64,000 nt of DNA from Archangiaceae bacterium (GTDB taxonomy: Bacteria; Myxococcota; Myxococcia; Myxococcales; Myxococcaceae): the NCBI GenBank assembly GCA_016714225.1, contig JADJNS010000048.1:117751-181750 (forward strand), read 5' to 3'. The notes beneath the pieces are model-generated. The model did no database searches. It was not told the origin of the DNA and saw nothing but the letters and a program-made list of their open reading frames with translations. Each line of letters begins with the position of its first letter. Position 1 is the stretch's first letter. This document shows positions 17,952 to 26,439 of the stretch, one piece after another. A program made the translations under genes and the position numbers.

Positions 17952-19382
17952 TCAGAACTGGAAGTAGATGAACGGCAGCACCCCGCTGGGGCCCCAGACC
18001 TCGATGAGCATCACCGCCGTGGCGAGGGCGAGGCCTTGCGCGACCAGGGGGAGCCGGGCCCACCCGCGGCGCAGGCCGGTCTCGACGCGGGCGGGCGCCC
18101 ACTGGGCGGCGAGCGCGAGCACGATGACCGCCAGCGCGAGGGCGTGCGCCGGCGGGCCCCAGCGGCCGAGCGCGGCGAAGATGCCGAGCGCCGCCTCGAA
18201 CGACGGAGCGCGGAACAGCACCCAGCCGATGCACACGAAGTGAAAGACGACCACCGTGGCGAGCGCGGGCGCAAGGGGGCTGCGGCGCAGGCGAACGAGC
18301 GCCGGCCAGGCGCGCGACGTGAGCCAGCGCTCGGCGACGAGGCCGATAGCGTGGAGCGCGCCCCAGGCGAGAAAGGTGACCCCAGCGCCGTGCCACAGTC
18401 CGCCGAGCAGCATCGTCACCGTGATGTTGAAGGCAGTGCGCGACGACGAGCCCCGCGAGCCGCCGAGGGGAATGAAGAGGTAGTCGCGCAGCCAGCTCGA
18501 GAGCGAGATGTGCCAGCGTCTCCAGAAGTCGGAGAGGCTGCGGGCGCGGTACGGCGCATCGAAGTTCTGGGGGAACCGGTAGCCGAGCAGAAGGGCCGAC
18601 GCGGTGGCCATGTCGGTGTAGCCCGAGAAGTCGCAGTAGATCTGCGCGGCGTAGCCGTAGAAGGCGAAGAGGGCGTCGAGCGCCGTGGCGGATTCGGGCG
18701 AGACGTAGACGGGGTCGACCACCTGCGTGGCGAGAAAGTTGGCGAGCACCACCTTCTTCACCAGGCCCTTGATGAAGAGCAGCGCAGCCGCCGAGGCGTC
18801 GATCGAGCGCTCGGGGCCGCGGTCGAGCTGCACCAGAAACCCGGCCGCCCGCAAGATGGGCCCGGCGATGAGCTGGGGGAAGAAGGCCACGTAGAGCAGC
18901 CCGTCGAGCAGACGCACCCGCACGGGAATCGCGCGGCGGTGCGCGTCGACGACCAGCGAGATGGCGTGAAAGACGAAGAACGACAGCCCGACGGGGAGCG
19001 GCGCCTCGGGCGCCTGCAGGTTGGCCTGCAGCCCCGCGCGCTCGAGCGCCTCGGCGACGAGCGAGAACGCGAAGGTGAGGTACTTGAAGCCGACCAGCGT
19101 CGAGAGCAGCACCGCGACGGCGAGCGCGAGCAGCGCCCGGCGCGCGCGCGCGTCGGTGATTCGCTGCAGGGCCTCGGCGACGAGGGTGGCGAAGATCGAC
19201 ACGCCGGCCAGCAGCGGCACGAAGCGCCAGTCCCACCAGGCGTAGAAGGCCCAGCTCGCGAGCAGCAAGAACGCCTTGTGCGCGAGCGGCCGCGGCACCA
19301 GCGCCCAGGCGCCGAGAAACGCGACGAGAAAGAAGGCGGCGTACTCGGGTGTCGGGAAGAGCAGCGACCCAGAACCTACCAC
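17952..19382 (-). CDS. MBOAT-family O-acyltransferase (AlgI-like)
   Basis: 476 residues from GTG 19382, with about ten membrane segments. Family landmarks include the N-terminal LLFPTPEYAAFFL, FFPQLIAGPILRA, IYCDFSGYTDMA, FWRRWHISLSSWLRDYLF and the catalytic His region LLGGLWHGAGVTFLAWG. This is the AlgI/PatA/DltB-type acyltransferase fold that carries acetyl groups across the inner membrane. Together with the downstream SGNH protein it forms a two-gene O-acetylation module. Both genes are on the minus strand, 40 bp downstream of a Ser/Thr kinase gene end. Confidence 0.87.
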   Translation of the reverse strand: MVGSGSLLFPTPEYAAFFLVAFLGAWALVPRPLAHKAFLLLASWAFYAWWDWRFVPLLAGVSIFATLVAEALQRITDARARRALLALAVAVLLSTLVGFKYLTFAFSLVAEALERAGLQANLQAPEAPLPVGLSFFVFHAISLVVDAHRRAIPVRVRLLDGLLYVAFFPQLIAGPILRAAGFLVQLDRGPERSIDASAAALLFIKGLVKKVVLANFLATQVVDPVYVSPESATALDALFAFYGYAAQIYCDFSGYTDMATASALLLGYRFPQNFDAPYRARSLSDFWRRWHISLSSWLRDYLFIPLGGSRGSSSRTAFNITVTMLLGGLWHGAGVTFLAWGALHAIGLVAERWLTSRAWPALVRLRRSPLAPALATVVVFHFVCIGWVLFRAPSFEAALGIFAALGRWGPPAHALALAVIVLALAAQWAPARVETGLRRGWARLPLVAQGLALATAVMLIEVWGPSGVLPFIYFQF

Positions 19383-19421
19383 GGCGCTGCGCGGGGCCGG
19401 CGGCGCTCGAGCGTGCCCTCG

Positions 19422-21191
19422 CTACGGCGTGAGCTCTTTCTCGAGCGCGCGCACGGCCGAGGCGGCGGCGTTCTGCCCGCACTCGGCCTCGCCCTTCTTG
19501 GGCAGGTCGCGCAGGCGCTTGAGGGCCTCGAGCGAGGCGGGGCTGCGCAGCTCGGCGAGGCGCCCGGCCGCCAGCGCGCGCACCCGGCAGTCGCTGGCCA
19601 CCAGGCTCTTCGCGTAGAGGTCGACGAGCGGCAGCCCCTGCCCGGCGTACTCGAGGTCGACGAAGCGCAGCGCGCCCCACCACGCCCAGGCGGTGCTGGC
19701 GCGCAGCGTCGCCTCGGCCGCGGCGGTCGAGCCTTCTTGCGGGCCCACCGCCAGCTCTTGCAGCAGCGGCAGCGCCTGGGCTTTGGGAAAGTCGAGCAGC
19801 GCCTTGCGCAGCGGGGCTACGTCTTTGGCGCCCTCGCGGCGGCCAAAGTCGTCGGCGAGCGCCTCGACCGCCTGCATCTCGAGCGAGGTGCCCACCGGCA
19901 CGTCTTTCATCAGCTCGAGCTCTTCGTCGTGGCGGTTCACCTGGTGCAGCGCCGCCGCCTTCAGCATCGCCAGCCGGTAGTCGACCGCGGGGGGAGCTGG
20001 GCTGGCGTCGTCGATGATCTGCAGCGCCTCACTGCCGCGCCCCACCGCGATGAGCCTCCGCGCGCGCCGCGCCGGCGAGTACCAGAGCAGCGCCGCCACG
20101 CCCAAGCCCGCCAGCACCGCCACCGAGATGCCGAGCGCGTACGCCCTGCCGCGGCTGCGCCGCCTTCGACTGATGGTCGAGTGCGACGAGCGCGTCTCTT
20201 CGATGGGAACCGGCTGCGAGGTCGCCCACGCCGGCTCGATGGCAGCGAAGTTGCCCGTGGTGCTGGTGGCGGCGGTGAGCAGCAGCGGCGCCGTCGCCTC
20301 GGGCATGGTCACCGAGAAGCGCGCCAGCTCGTTCGCCAGGTCCATCGCGGTCTGCGGCCGCGCCTCGGGCCGCTTCTCGAGGCAGCGCATCACCAGGGTG
20401 GCGAGCGCCGAGTGGGGAAAGAGGTGCGGAGCGACCTCGAGCAGCTGCTTGGGCGCCTTCGCCGCGTGCTGCATCACGTACTGCTGCAGGTCGGGGCCGT
20501 CGAACGGCAGCACGCCCGAGAGCATGCGAAACGCCAGCACCCCGAACGCGTAGATGTCGCTGCGGGCGTCGAGCGGCTGGCCGAGCGCCTGCTCGGGAGA
20601 CAGGTACTCGGGTGTGCCGAGCACCAGCCCGACCTGGGTCACGTTGCCCGTGCCGGGCACCGCGGCGTCGGGCTGCGCCAGCCGCGCGATGCCGAAGTCG
20701 AGCAGCCGGGCCTGCTCGCCGGCCGGCCCGCGGGTGAGCATCACGTTCTCGGGCTTCAGGTCGCGGTGAACGATGCCCTTCTCGTGAATCGAGGCCAGGC
20801 CCTGCGCCAGCTGCATCAGCAGCCGCAGGCAGCGCTCGGGTGGAAACTGCTCGGTGCGCAGCGCGGCCTCGAGCGTCTGGCCGTCGGCGTACTCCATCAC
20901 CAGGCAGGCCGACGCGCCGTGCATGCCGAAGTCGATGACCCGCACCACCGCCGAGTGGTCGACGCTCGAGAGCAGCAGCGCCTCGCGGCGAAAGCGCTCG
21001 CCCATGCCGGCCTGCAGGCTCAGGTCTTCACGCAGCACCTTCACCGCGCAGGCGCGGCCGAGCGAGACCTGCTCGCCGAGGTAGACCAGCCCCATGCCGC
21101 CTTCGCCCAACAGCTTCTTGAGGCGAAAGCGGCCGTCGAGAATCAGCGTCTCTTCGGGCAGCGGCCGCTGCTTGGCGATGGTGTCTTGCAC
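19422..21191 (-). CDS. Ser/Thr protein kinase with C-terminal HEAT/TPR-like exported region
   Basis: 589 residues. Kinase domain about 20-285: GEGGMGLVYLG, CAVKVLRED lysine, HRDLKPEN, LLDFGIAR, SPEQ. An Arg-rich stretch precedes one membrane segment (YALGISVAVLAGLGVAALLW, about residues 355-375), followed by a repeat-like C-terminus containing AAALHQVNRHDEELELM and DCRVRALAAGRLAELRSP. It has the same domain layout and about the same length as the gene at 11043-12816 and is the best internal reference for that gene's frameshift. Regulation and targets unknown. It lies directly upstream of the MBOAT/SGNH pair on the same strand, so a regulatory link is possible. Confidence 0.9.
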   Translation of the reverse strand: MQDTIAKQRPLPEETLILDGRFRLKKLLGEGGMGLVYLGEQVSLGRACAVKVLREDLSLQAGMGERFRREALLLSSVDHSAVVRVIDFGMHGASACLVMEYADGQTLEAALRTEQFPPERCLRLLMQLAQGLASIHEKGIVHRDLKPENVMLTRGPAGEQARLLDFGIARLAQPDAAVPGTGNVTQVGLVLGTPEYLSPEQALGQPLDARSDIYAFGVLAFRMLSGVLPFDGPDLQQYVMQHAAKAPKQLLEVAPHLFPHSALATLVMRCLEKRPEARPQTAMDLANELARFSVTMPEATAPLLLTAATSTTGNFAAIEPAWATSQPVPIEETRSSHSTISRRRRSRGRAYALGISVAVLAGLGVAALLWYSPARRARRLIAVGRGSEALQIIDDASPAPPAVDYRLAMLKAAALHQVNRHDEELELMKDVPVGTSLEMQAVEALADDFGRREGAKDVAPLRKALLDFPKAQALPLLQELAVGPQEGSTAAAEATLRASTAWAWWGALRFVDLEYAGQGLPLVDLYAKSLVASDCRVRALAAGRLAELRSPASLEALKRLRDLPKKGEAECGQNAAASAVRALEKELTP

Positions 21192-21274
21192 GGCGAGTTA
21201 CTCGAGTCGCAGCATCGGGCAACGCGCGCCCTTTGGCCACGCCTTCGACGCGCAGCTCGACCGGGTTGCCTGGC

Positions 21275-22468
21275 CTACGTCACCAGCGCGATGAGCCGCT
21301 CGAGCGCCGAAGGCGGCAGCTCGGGGTACGCCGGCAGGTAGACGACGCGCGACAGCCACGGGGCGCAGCCACCCAGCGCGGTGAGGCTGGTGGTGCCCTG
21401 CGCAGCATCGAACCCGTTCGCGCGCAGGCTCGCAATCACCTCGCCCGGCGCCTCCGAGACGAACGGGAGCAACCAGTGCGTGCGCACCGGCTGCGCGCGC
21501 CCCGGCATGCGCTCGTCCAGCACCGCACGCAGGCGCTCACCGTTCTCGGCCCGCGCCGCGAGCCGGCGCGCATCGAAGCGCTCGAGGCGGTGCGCGAGCA
21601 GCGCCAGCAGCGGAGCGCTGGGCCGGCGCCGAATTCCGCTCAGCAGCGCCTCGGGCCCACCGGGAAACCCCTTCGCCGCGCTGCCGAGCCGCGCCTCGAG
21701 GTCGATGCCCAGCGCCTCTGCCGCCGCGCGCATCGCGCCGAACAGCGACGGGCTGCCCACCGACGAGAGGCCCATGAACCGGCTCACCCGCGCCGCGTAC
21801 GCCTGACGGCTCTGCAGCGGCAGCCTCGCCTGCAGCGCACGCATGCGCGCCAGCAGCGCCGCGTCGCGCACGTGGGTGACCGCCCCGCCCAGCGCCGTCG
21901 AGGTCTTGATGGTGCCGAAGCTGAACAGCGACGCCAGCGCGCGCGCATCGCCGCGGTCGTGCGGCCCCAGAAAGCCCTGCGCGCAGTCTTCGATGACCGG
22001 CACGCCCCGGCGCCGCGCCAGCTCGAACGTCGGCCCCAGGTCCATTCGGCCGCCGAACAGGTGCGCGACCAGCAGCGCTCCGGTGCGCGGGCCCAGCGCC
22101 CGCTCGAGCGCCTCGGGCCGCATGGCCAGCGTCGCCACGTCGAGCTCGACCGGCACCGGCTTCAGGCCGTGGGCCTCGATGATGCGCACCATGTCGGGAA
22201 TGGTGACGGCCGACACCGCCACCAAGGTGCCCGGCTTCAGCGCGAGCGCCTCGAGCAGCAGGTCGAACGCGCTGCGCACCGAGAGCGAGACCAGCGCCTC
22301 ACCGGTGAGCGCCTCGATGCGCTCGAGCTGCGCGCCCGCCCCGCCGCACACCACGCAGCGGGCGAGCGCCGCCCCGAGCTGCGCCACCGAGATGTCGACC
22401 CGGTGCCGCGCGTACAGCCGGCCCGGTGCCCGGCGGCGCACCGGCGTCAGCGCCGCCGCGTAGCTCAC
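21275..22468 (-). CDS. DegT/DnrJ/EryC1/StrS-like PLP aminotransferase
   Basis: 397 residues from GTG 22468. The fold type I PLP enzyme motifs are those of the DegT family: LSVRSAFDLLLEAL, VPVIEDCAQGFLGP (Asp/Gln contacting the cofactor) and SLFSFGTIKTSTALGGAV, whose Lys should form the Schiff base. Members transfer amino groups to nucleotide sugars or precursors of surface glycans and antibiotics. Here the partner is a PlsC-like acyltransferase gene, with a GTGA overlap between the two genes, so a modified lipid or glycolipid product is conceivable. N-terminal Cys residues (RCVVCGGAG) are unusual for the family. Confidence 0.82.
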   Translation of the reverse strand: MSYAAALTPVRRRAPGRLYARHRVDISVAQLGAALARCVVCGGAGAQLERIEALTGEALVSLSVRSAFDLLLEALALKPGTLVAVSAVTIPDMVRIIEAHGLKPVPVELDVATLAMRPEALERALGPRTGALLVAHLFGGRMDLGPTFELARRRGVPVIEDCAQGFLGPHDRGDARALASLFSFGTIKTSTALGGAVTHVRDAALLARMRALQARLPLQSRQAYAARVSRFMGLSSVGSPSLFGAMRAAAEALGIDLEARLGSAAKGFPGGPEALLSGIRRRPSAPLLALLAHRLERFDARRLAARAENGERLRAVLDERMPGRAQPVRTHWLLPFVSEAPGEVIASLRANGFDAAQGTTSLTALGGCAPWLSRVVYLPAYPELPPSALERLIALVT

Positions 22469-23424
22469 AAGAACCGCCGGGTGCCGCGGGTTCCGTCAGA
22501 CGCGCCGGTGATGCGGCGCAGGTCGGGGTCGAGCAGCGCGTCGAGACGAGCCATCAGCGCGCCCGTCGCGTCTTTGAGCGTGGCCTGGTGCCGCGCCTCG
22601 CACTCGGGGTCGAAGGGCACGAAGTCGGGCGGCAGCAGGTCGGCCGGCAGCCCGTAGGGCTCGCCGAAGCGCACCGTCACCTGGCCTCCGCGCAGCAGCG
22701 GCGACTGGCCGAGAAACGCACCGCGGCAGCCGCTCATGCCGACCGGCACGATGGGCAGACCGAGCGCCCAGGCCAGCTGCACCGCGCCGATGCGGCCCTC
22801 CGACAGCCGGCTCGACACCGTGCCCTCGGGGTACATCTGCACGTGGTGGCCCGCGTCGACCGCCTCGCTGGCCAGCCGCAGGGTCTCTCCCATCACCGTC
22901 GCGTACAGCCGGCGAATGAACGCGCGGTACCGCTCGACCCGCGGCTCGAAGCGGTGACCGAGCACCTCGCGCGGGGTCTCGTCGAGCACGCGCGCCAGCG
23001 CGTCGGGCAGCGCCGTGCCCTGGTCGACGTGCGAGCGCAGCTGCCGGTACTCGTCTTCGCTCGGCCGGCGCCCGAGGGTCTGGGTGAAGTCGACCAGCAG
23101 CAGGTAGCCGCGCGAGGCCAGCGGCACCACGCCCAGCCGCTCGAGCAGAAAGCGCATCACCGGCTGGTGGTAGTTCTTGCCCTTGGTGACGGTGACCGCG
23201 CGCACCCGTGCGCGGCTCAACTCGGCGCGAATGGGGAGAAAGTCGTACTTCTGCGTCGAGTTGGTCGCGAGCAGCGCCGGCCGCTGCGGCAGCGCCGCCA
23301 GGTTCTCGAACACCACCCGGGTGCCGGTGACGCGCTGCATCGCCTGCCACACCCCGACCGCGCCCTGCTCCCACCCGGGAGACGGCACCACCGGGTAGTC
23401 GGCGAAGAACGTTCGGTCGAGCAC
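22465..23424 (-). CDS. PlsC-like acyltransferase with Ser in place of the catalytic His
   Basis: About 319 residues from GTG 23424. The frame is open to an ATG at 23499, but that stretch uses rare codons (TTA, ATT, CAT, TGT). The lysophosphatidate acyltransferase (PlsC) fold is indicated by MYPEGTVSSRLSEG (EGT motif) and GLPIVPVGMSG. The usual catalytic NHxSxxD block reads NSTQKYDFLP, so the His of the HX4D motif is Ser. It may be inactive, use another base, or act in another reaction. Operonic with the DegT-like gene. The upstream 183 bp hold a nested inverted-repeat element. Confidence 0.72.
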   Translation of the reverse strand: MLDRTFFADYPVVPSPGWEQGAVGVWQAMQRVTGTRVVFENLAALPQRPALLATNSTQKYDFLPIRAELSRARVRAVTVTKGKNYHQPVMRFLLERLGVVPLASRGYLLLVDFTQTLGRRPSEDEYRQLRSHVDQGTALPDALARVLDETPREVLGHRFEPRVERYRAFIRRLYATVMGETLRLASEAVDAGHHVQMYPEGTVSSRLSEGRIGAVQLAWALGLPIVPVGMSGCRGAFLGQSPLLRGGQVTVRFGEPYGLPADLLPPDFVPFDPECEARHQATLKDATGALMARLDALLDPDLRRITGASDGTRGTRRFL

Positions 23425-23527
23425 GCAGAGCTCGGCAGCAGCCGACGTGCCACACCGTAAGCGATGTCGCCGAATAGAGGCGCCGCTTGCGATGCGCATC
23501 GCCCTGCGCAGCGGTCAACGAAACCGC

Positions 23528-23660
23528 TCAGGGCGAGCCCGTCGAACCCTGCTGTCGCCACGCCGAAGACGCAGCGACGCGTACTCCAGGCTTCCAGCTG
23601 CACCGGGCGCTGCTGAAGCCTTCGGCCAGCGAAGGCTTCGGTTCGACGGGCTCACCCTGA
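23528..23660. repeat. Nested inverted-repeat (REP-like) element
   Basis: Outer arms of 20 bp (TCAGGGCGAGCCCGTCGAAC at 23528-23547 and its inverse at 23641-23660) differ at one position. Inside lie two perfect 10-bp arms, GAAGCCTTCG (23615-23624) and CGAAGGCTTC (23630-23639), with a 5-bp loop. The outer arm resembles the GTTCGACGGGCTCACCCTGA-type intergenic repeats dispersed in many proteobacterial genomes; a related half-site with GTTCGACAAGCTC occurs near 45.85 kb. It fills most of the gap between the Sel1-like and PlsC-like genes. No gene is seen in this stretch. Confidence 0.7.
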
Positions 23661-23682
23661 CCGATCTCGCGACCGCCTCGGC

Positions 23683-24171
23683 TCAACGCCCCACGCGCTG
23701 GCACGCGGCGGAGTCATTCAGCTCGCAGCCACGCCGAAACGCTTCATTCGCGGCGGTGTCGTCGGGGTTCGCGCCGCGGCCCGCGGCGAGCCGCTCGCCC
23801 CAAGCGGTGCACGACGCCGCGTCCTTCGCCTGGCAGCCGGCCGCGAACGCCGCCGTCGCGCCCGAGGGGTCGACGTTCACGCGGTGCGGGTAGTCGCCGT
23901 CGGCCAGCAGCGCGCCCAGCTTGCGGCACCCCGCGCCCGAGCCGAGGCCGCACGCCTTCTCTCGCGTCTTGCGCAGCGGCCCGGTGAGCGCGTTGCCCGG
24001 CTGCGCGTAGAGGTCGCCCAGGCCGTCGCATGCCGCGGCGTCGCGCGCCTCGCACGCCTTCGAGAGCCGCGCCTCGAGCTTCCGCGCGTCCTCGAGGTTG
24101 CCGCCCGGCCCGTCGCCCTCGCAGCGCGTGCACGCGGCGAAGAGCAGCACGGCCGCGAGCCACCCGCGCAT
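23683..24171 (-). CDS. Sel1-like repeat lipoprotein
   Basis: 162 residues with signal MRGWLAAVLLFAAC (lipobox FAAC). The mature protein is about four Cys-containing helical repeats of the Sel1/Hcp type (ACEARDAAACDGLGDLYAQ, CGLGSGAGCRKLGALLADG, GCQAKDAASCTAWGERLAAG, GCELNDSAACQRVG). Each repeat has a Cys pair likely to form a disulfide. Such proteins are periplasmic scaffolds. The ATG (24171) overlaps a TGA that closes a reading frame continuing from the metalloprotease-like gene upstream (TGATG), suggesting the two genes were once translationally coupled. Confidence 0.8.
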   Translation of the reverse strand: MRGWLAAVLLFAACTRCEGDGPGGNLEDARKLEARLSKACEARDAAACDGLGDLYAQPGNALTGPLRKTREKACGLGSGAGCRKLGALLADGDYPHRVNVDPSGATAAFAAGCQAKDAASCTAWGERLAAGRGANPDDTAANEAFRRGCELNDSAACQRVGR

Positions 24172-24317
24172 CAGGAGGGCGACACTTCCATGTACATGTA
24201 CTGGCGCCGCTGCAGGTCGTCGCAGTGGTTCGAGCCGTCGGTGCGGCAGTGACGCTCGGCGGCCAGCGCTGCGGCGATGCGGGTGGCCTGCTGCTTGTCG
24301 GGCACGCTGTCGTAGCG

Positions 24318-25706
24318 CTACTGACAGTTCGGGTCGCATGAGACGGATTTCGATTTGCAGGTGCTGCCCGCTCCGCAGTTGGAGCGGCACTCGGTCATGG
24401 TCTTGTACACCTCGCCGACGCCCGGGCTGGTGTCCGACTGGCAGACTGCAGCCACCGCTTCGGACATCACCGCCACGTTCATGCCGGCGTCGTTCGGTAC
24501 GCGCTTCACGCAGTTGTTGTAGCGGCCGCAGCGCTGGTCGCACGCGCCGGTCTGAAAGCACACCGCGCACGCGCAGCGCGTCTTCAGCGTGCCGAAGCAC
24601 AGCCGCTCGCACGAGCGCATGCGGTCGAGGTACGCGTACTGTTCGGCGTCGACGTTCATCGACTGGTCGAGCAGGTGCTCGAGGTCTGAGTCGTGGGGGC
24701 CCTGAATCAGGTGAATGAGCTCGTGGAACAGCGTGCCGAGCTGAAAGTCCATCATGCAGGTGCCCAGGTCGGCGTTGTAGCGGAGCGGAATTCTGCCCCC
24801 GGGCCGGCTCACGTCGACCGCCGCCGCGTAGCCGCGGTTCTTGAAGCAGGTGATGTCGACCTTGCTCAGCTGCTGCCGCAGGTTGATGAGGCGCGAGACG
24901 TCGTCGATTCCGGCGCCCAGCATGCAGGTGATGCCCTGGTTGAGCGACGCCAGCAGCTGGGCGCGAATCGCGGCCTCGTCGGGGCACGCCACCACCTGGT
25001 CGGGCTCGTTGGGCAGCGGGCCGGTGAACGCGCAGGTGCCGCTCTGCTTCTGCAGCGCAGCCGCGTCGAAGTCGGCGACGGTGGTGAGCGTGCCCGAGAC
25101 GGTGCGCTCGTCTTTGAAATGCACGGTGGTGGCGTTCACCCGGGTCATGGTGCTGCGCCGCAGCACCGCTTTGGTGCTGGGCGAGAAGCGCACGTTCTCT
25201 TGCTTCGACAAGCCCGTGGCGTCGAGCGTCTCGGTGGTCTGGTCTTCGGCGAAGCCGTCGAAGTCGGAGTCGACCTTCAGCGTCAGCCCCGGCGACCAGC
25301 GCAGGTCGAGGGGCACCAGGTCGGGCTGCTCGAAGAAGCGCACCTCGGTGCCGACGAGCTCGTAGCCCAGCTTGCCGCTGTAGCGGGCGAGGGCGAGGTG
25401 AGTCAGCGCTCCGCCGCTCGCGGTGCGCTGCACGCGAAAGCAGCCGCCGTCGGCAATGGGCACGGTGCTGTCTCCGTCGGGGAACGGGCCGTCGGCCGCC
25501 GCCAGCACCTGGTTCAGCAGCGGCTCGTCGAGGGTGGTCTCGCTGCTGCAGCCGTAGTGCACGCCCGCGTCGAGGTCGAGGCCCGTGCCGCCGCCTTCAC
25601 CGCCGCCCGCCTCGCCGCCGCCTCCGGTTCCGCCGCCGCCGTCGAGACAGGTGCACGCCGCGCAGAGCGCGGTCGCGAGCAGCACCGTCAGGCTTCTCGA
25701 GGTCAT
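24318..25706 (-). CDS. Cys-rich lipoprotein with HExxH zincin-like motif, apparently truncated by an amber codon
   Basis: 462 residues to a TAG at 24318. Signal MTSRSLTVLLATALCAAC gives a lipoprotein, then a Gly/Glu linker. A central domain ends in TLFHELIHLIQGPHDSDLEH, with HELIH as the zinc-binding helix and AEQYAYLDRM as a possible third ligand. At least fourteen Cys follow (CERLCFGTLKTRCACAVC and so on). Probably a surface metalloprotease, though the substrate is unknown. After the TAG the same frame stays open for 48 more codons with the usual GC-rich third positions and more Cys (HCRTDGSNHC), ending at 24171 on the next gene's start. The intact protein was therefore probably about 511 residues. 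Confidence 0.78.
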   Translation of the reverse strand: MTSRSLTVLLATALCAACTCLDGGGGTGGGGEAGGGEGGGTGLDLDAGVHYGCSSETTLDEPLLNQVLAAADGPFPDGDSTVPIADGGCFRVQRTASGGALTHLALARYSGKLGYELVGTEVRFFEQPDLVPLDLRWSPGLTLKVDSDFDGFAEDQTTETLDATGLSKQENVRFSPSTKAVLRRSTMTRVNATTVHFKDERTVSGTLTTVADFDAAALQKQSGTCAFTGPLPNEPDQVVACPDEAAIRAQLLASLNQGITCMLGAGIDDVSRLINLRQQLSKVDITCFKNRGYAAAVDVSRPGGRIPLRYNADLGTCMMDFQLGTLFHELIHLIQGPHDSDLEHLLDQSMNVDAEQYAYLDRMRSCERLCFGTLKTRCACAVCFQTGACDQRCGRYNNCVKRVPNDAGMNVAVMSEAVAAVCQSDTSPGVGEVYKTMTECRSNCGAGSTCKSKSVSCDPNCQ

Positions 25707-25761
25707 CGAGCCACCATAGGGAAAGGCGAGTGGCGTGTCGTGCTCAGAGCGCGCCGACCGT

Positions 25762-25781
25762 CATACCCGTGCGGGGGTATG
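25762..25781. promoter_or_regulatory. CsoR/RcnR-like operator candidate
   Basis: CATACCCGTGCGGGGGTATG: 7-bp inverted arms CATACCC and GGGTATG around GTGCGG. The TACCC-N-GGGGGTAT pattern resembles operators of the CsoR/RcnR/FrmR family (copper, nickel or formaldehyde sensors). It lies 56-75 bp upstream of the metalloprotease-like gene start (25706). No such regulator and no copper gene is in the window, so this is only a motif match made by eye. Confidence 0.35.
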
Positions 25782-25807
25782 GGGCCTCGAGGGTGATGCC
25801 CGCTCGG

Positions 25808-26419
25808 TTACTGCAACAGCACTTCTTCGGCCTCGATGAATGACTGAACGCCAGCAGCTCCGGTGCTCACGTCGTAGTGCGAGTTGGCGTCGACGACCGC
25901 GGGCTCGAGGCGAACCGAGAGCGCGACCGGGCCGGCCGCCAGGGGCCCCGCCTGGGTGGCCCTGCAGTAGCCCTCCACCGTCTGGACGGTGGTCGGCTGC
26001 GAGTAGGTCTGACGCGGCATCACCACATTGCCGGGGTCGGCGCACGGCGCGCCATTGAAGAGCACCGTCCAGCGAACGGTCGCCTCGGGCCAGCTCCGAA
26101 AGACATCGTAGTAGCGGACGTGCAGCGCCGTCTCGGGCCGCTGCTTGACGAACGTCGCGGTGCGACCGGGCACGTCGTAGAAGCCGCCGACGTTGTAGCC
26201 CCAGCTCTTCTTTTGCTCGCCGGTGAAGAAGGTCACCGAGGCCCGCCTGACGTTCGCCGCGTCTTGCAAGGCAGCGAAGTTCTCGTTCACCTCGGCCGCG
26301 GAGATGACGTCACCGGCGTTGAAGTGGTGCGGCACGGTGAGATTGCCTGCCCAGATGGCAGCGGGCACCAGAACGGCGCCCACCACTCCCAACCACCACG
26401 CGCTCTTGTCGGCTCTCAT
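25808..26419 (-). CDS. Exported protein of unknown function
   Basis: 203 residues. ATG 26419 has GAGGG about 8-12 bp upstream. An N-terminal hydrophobic segment (WWLGVVGAVLVPAAIWAG) serves as signal or anchor. It is followed by VPHHFNAGDVISAAEVNENF, a pattern (F-aG-visA-vN-NF-al) common in secreted and tail-fibre-like proteins of myxobacteria and other bacteria, often preceding a coiled coil. The rest is beta-rich without recognised motifs (FFTGEQKKSWGYNVGG, VRWTVLFNGAPC). No enzymatic residues stand out. Followed upstream on the same strand by a small Gly-rich lipoprotein gene 20 bp away, so they are probably co-transcribed. Confidence 0.7.
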   Translation of the reverse strand: MRADKSAWWLGVVGAVLVPAAIWAGNLTVPHHFNAGDVISAAEVNENFAALQDAANVRRASVTFFTGEQKKSWGYNVGGFYDVPGRTATFVKQRPETALHVRYYDVFRSWPEATVRWTVLFNGAPCADPGNVVMPRQTYSQPTTVQTVEGYCRATQAGPLAAGPVALSVRLEPAVVDANSHYDVSTGAAGVQSFIEAEEVLLQ

Positions 26420-26439
26420 CGTTCATTTCCCTCGAAGGT

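Noticed and set aside
16911..21341. 1476-residue open frame on the plus strand
   Set aside because: It is antisense to the SGNH, MBOAT and Ser/Thr kinase genes and rich in Arg, Gly and His; long shadow frames are normal at this GC content.
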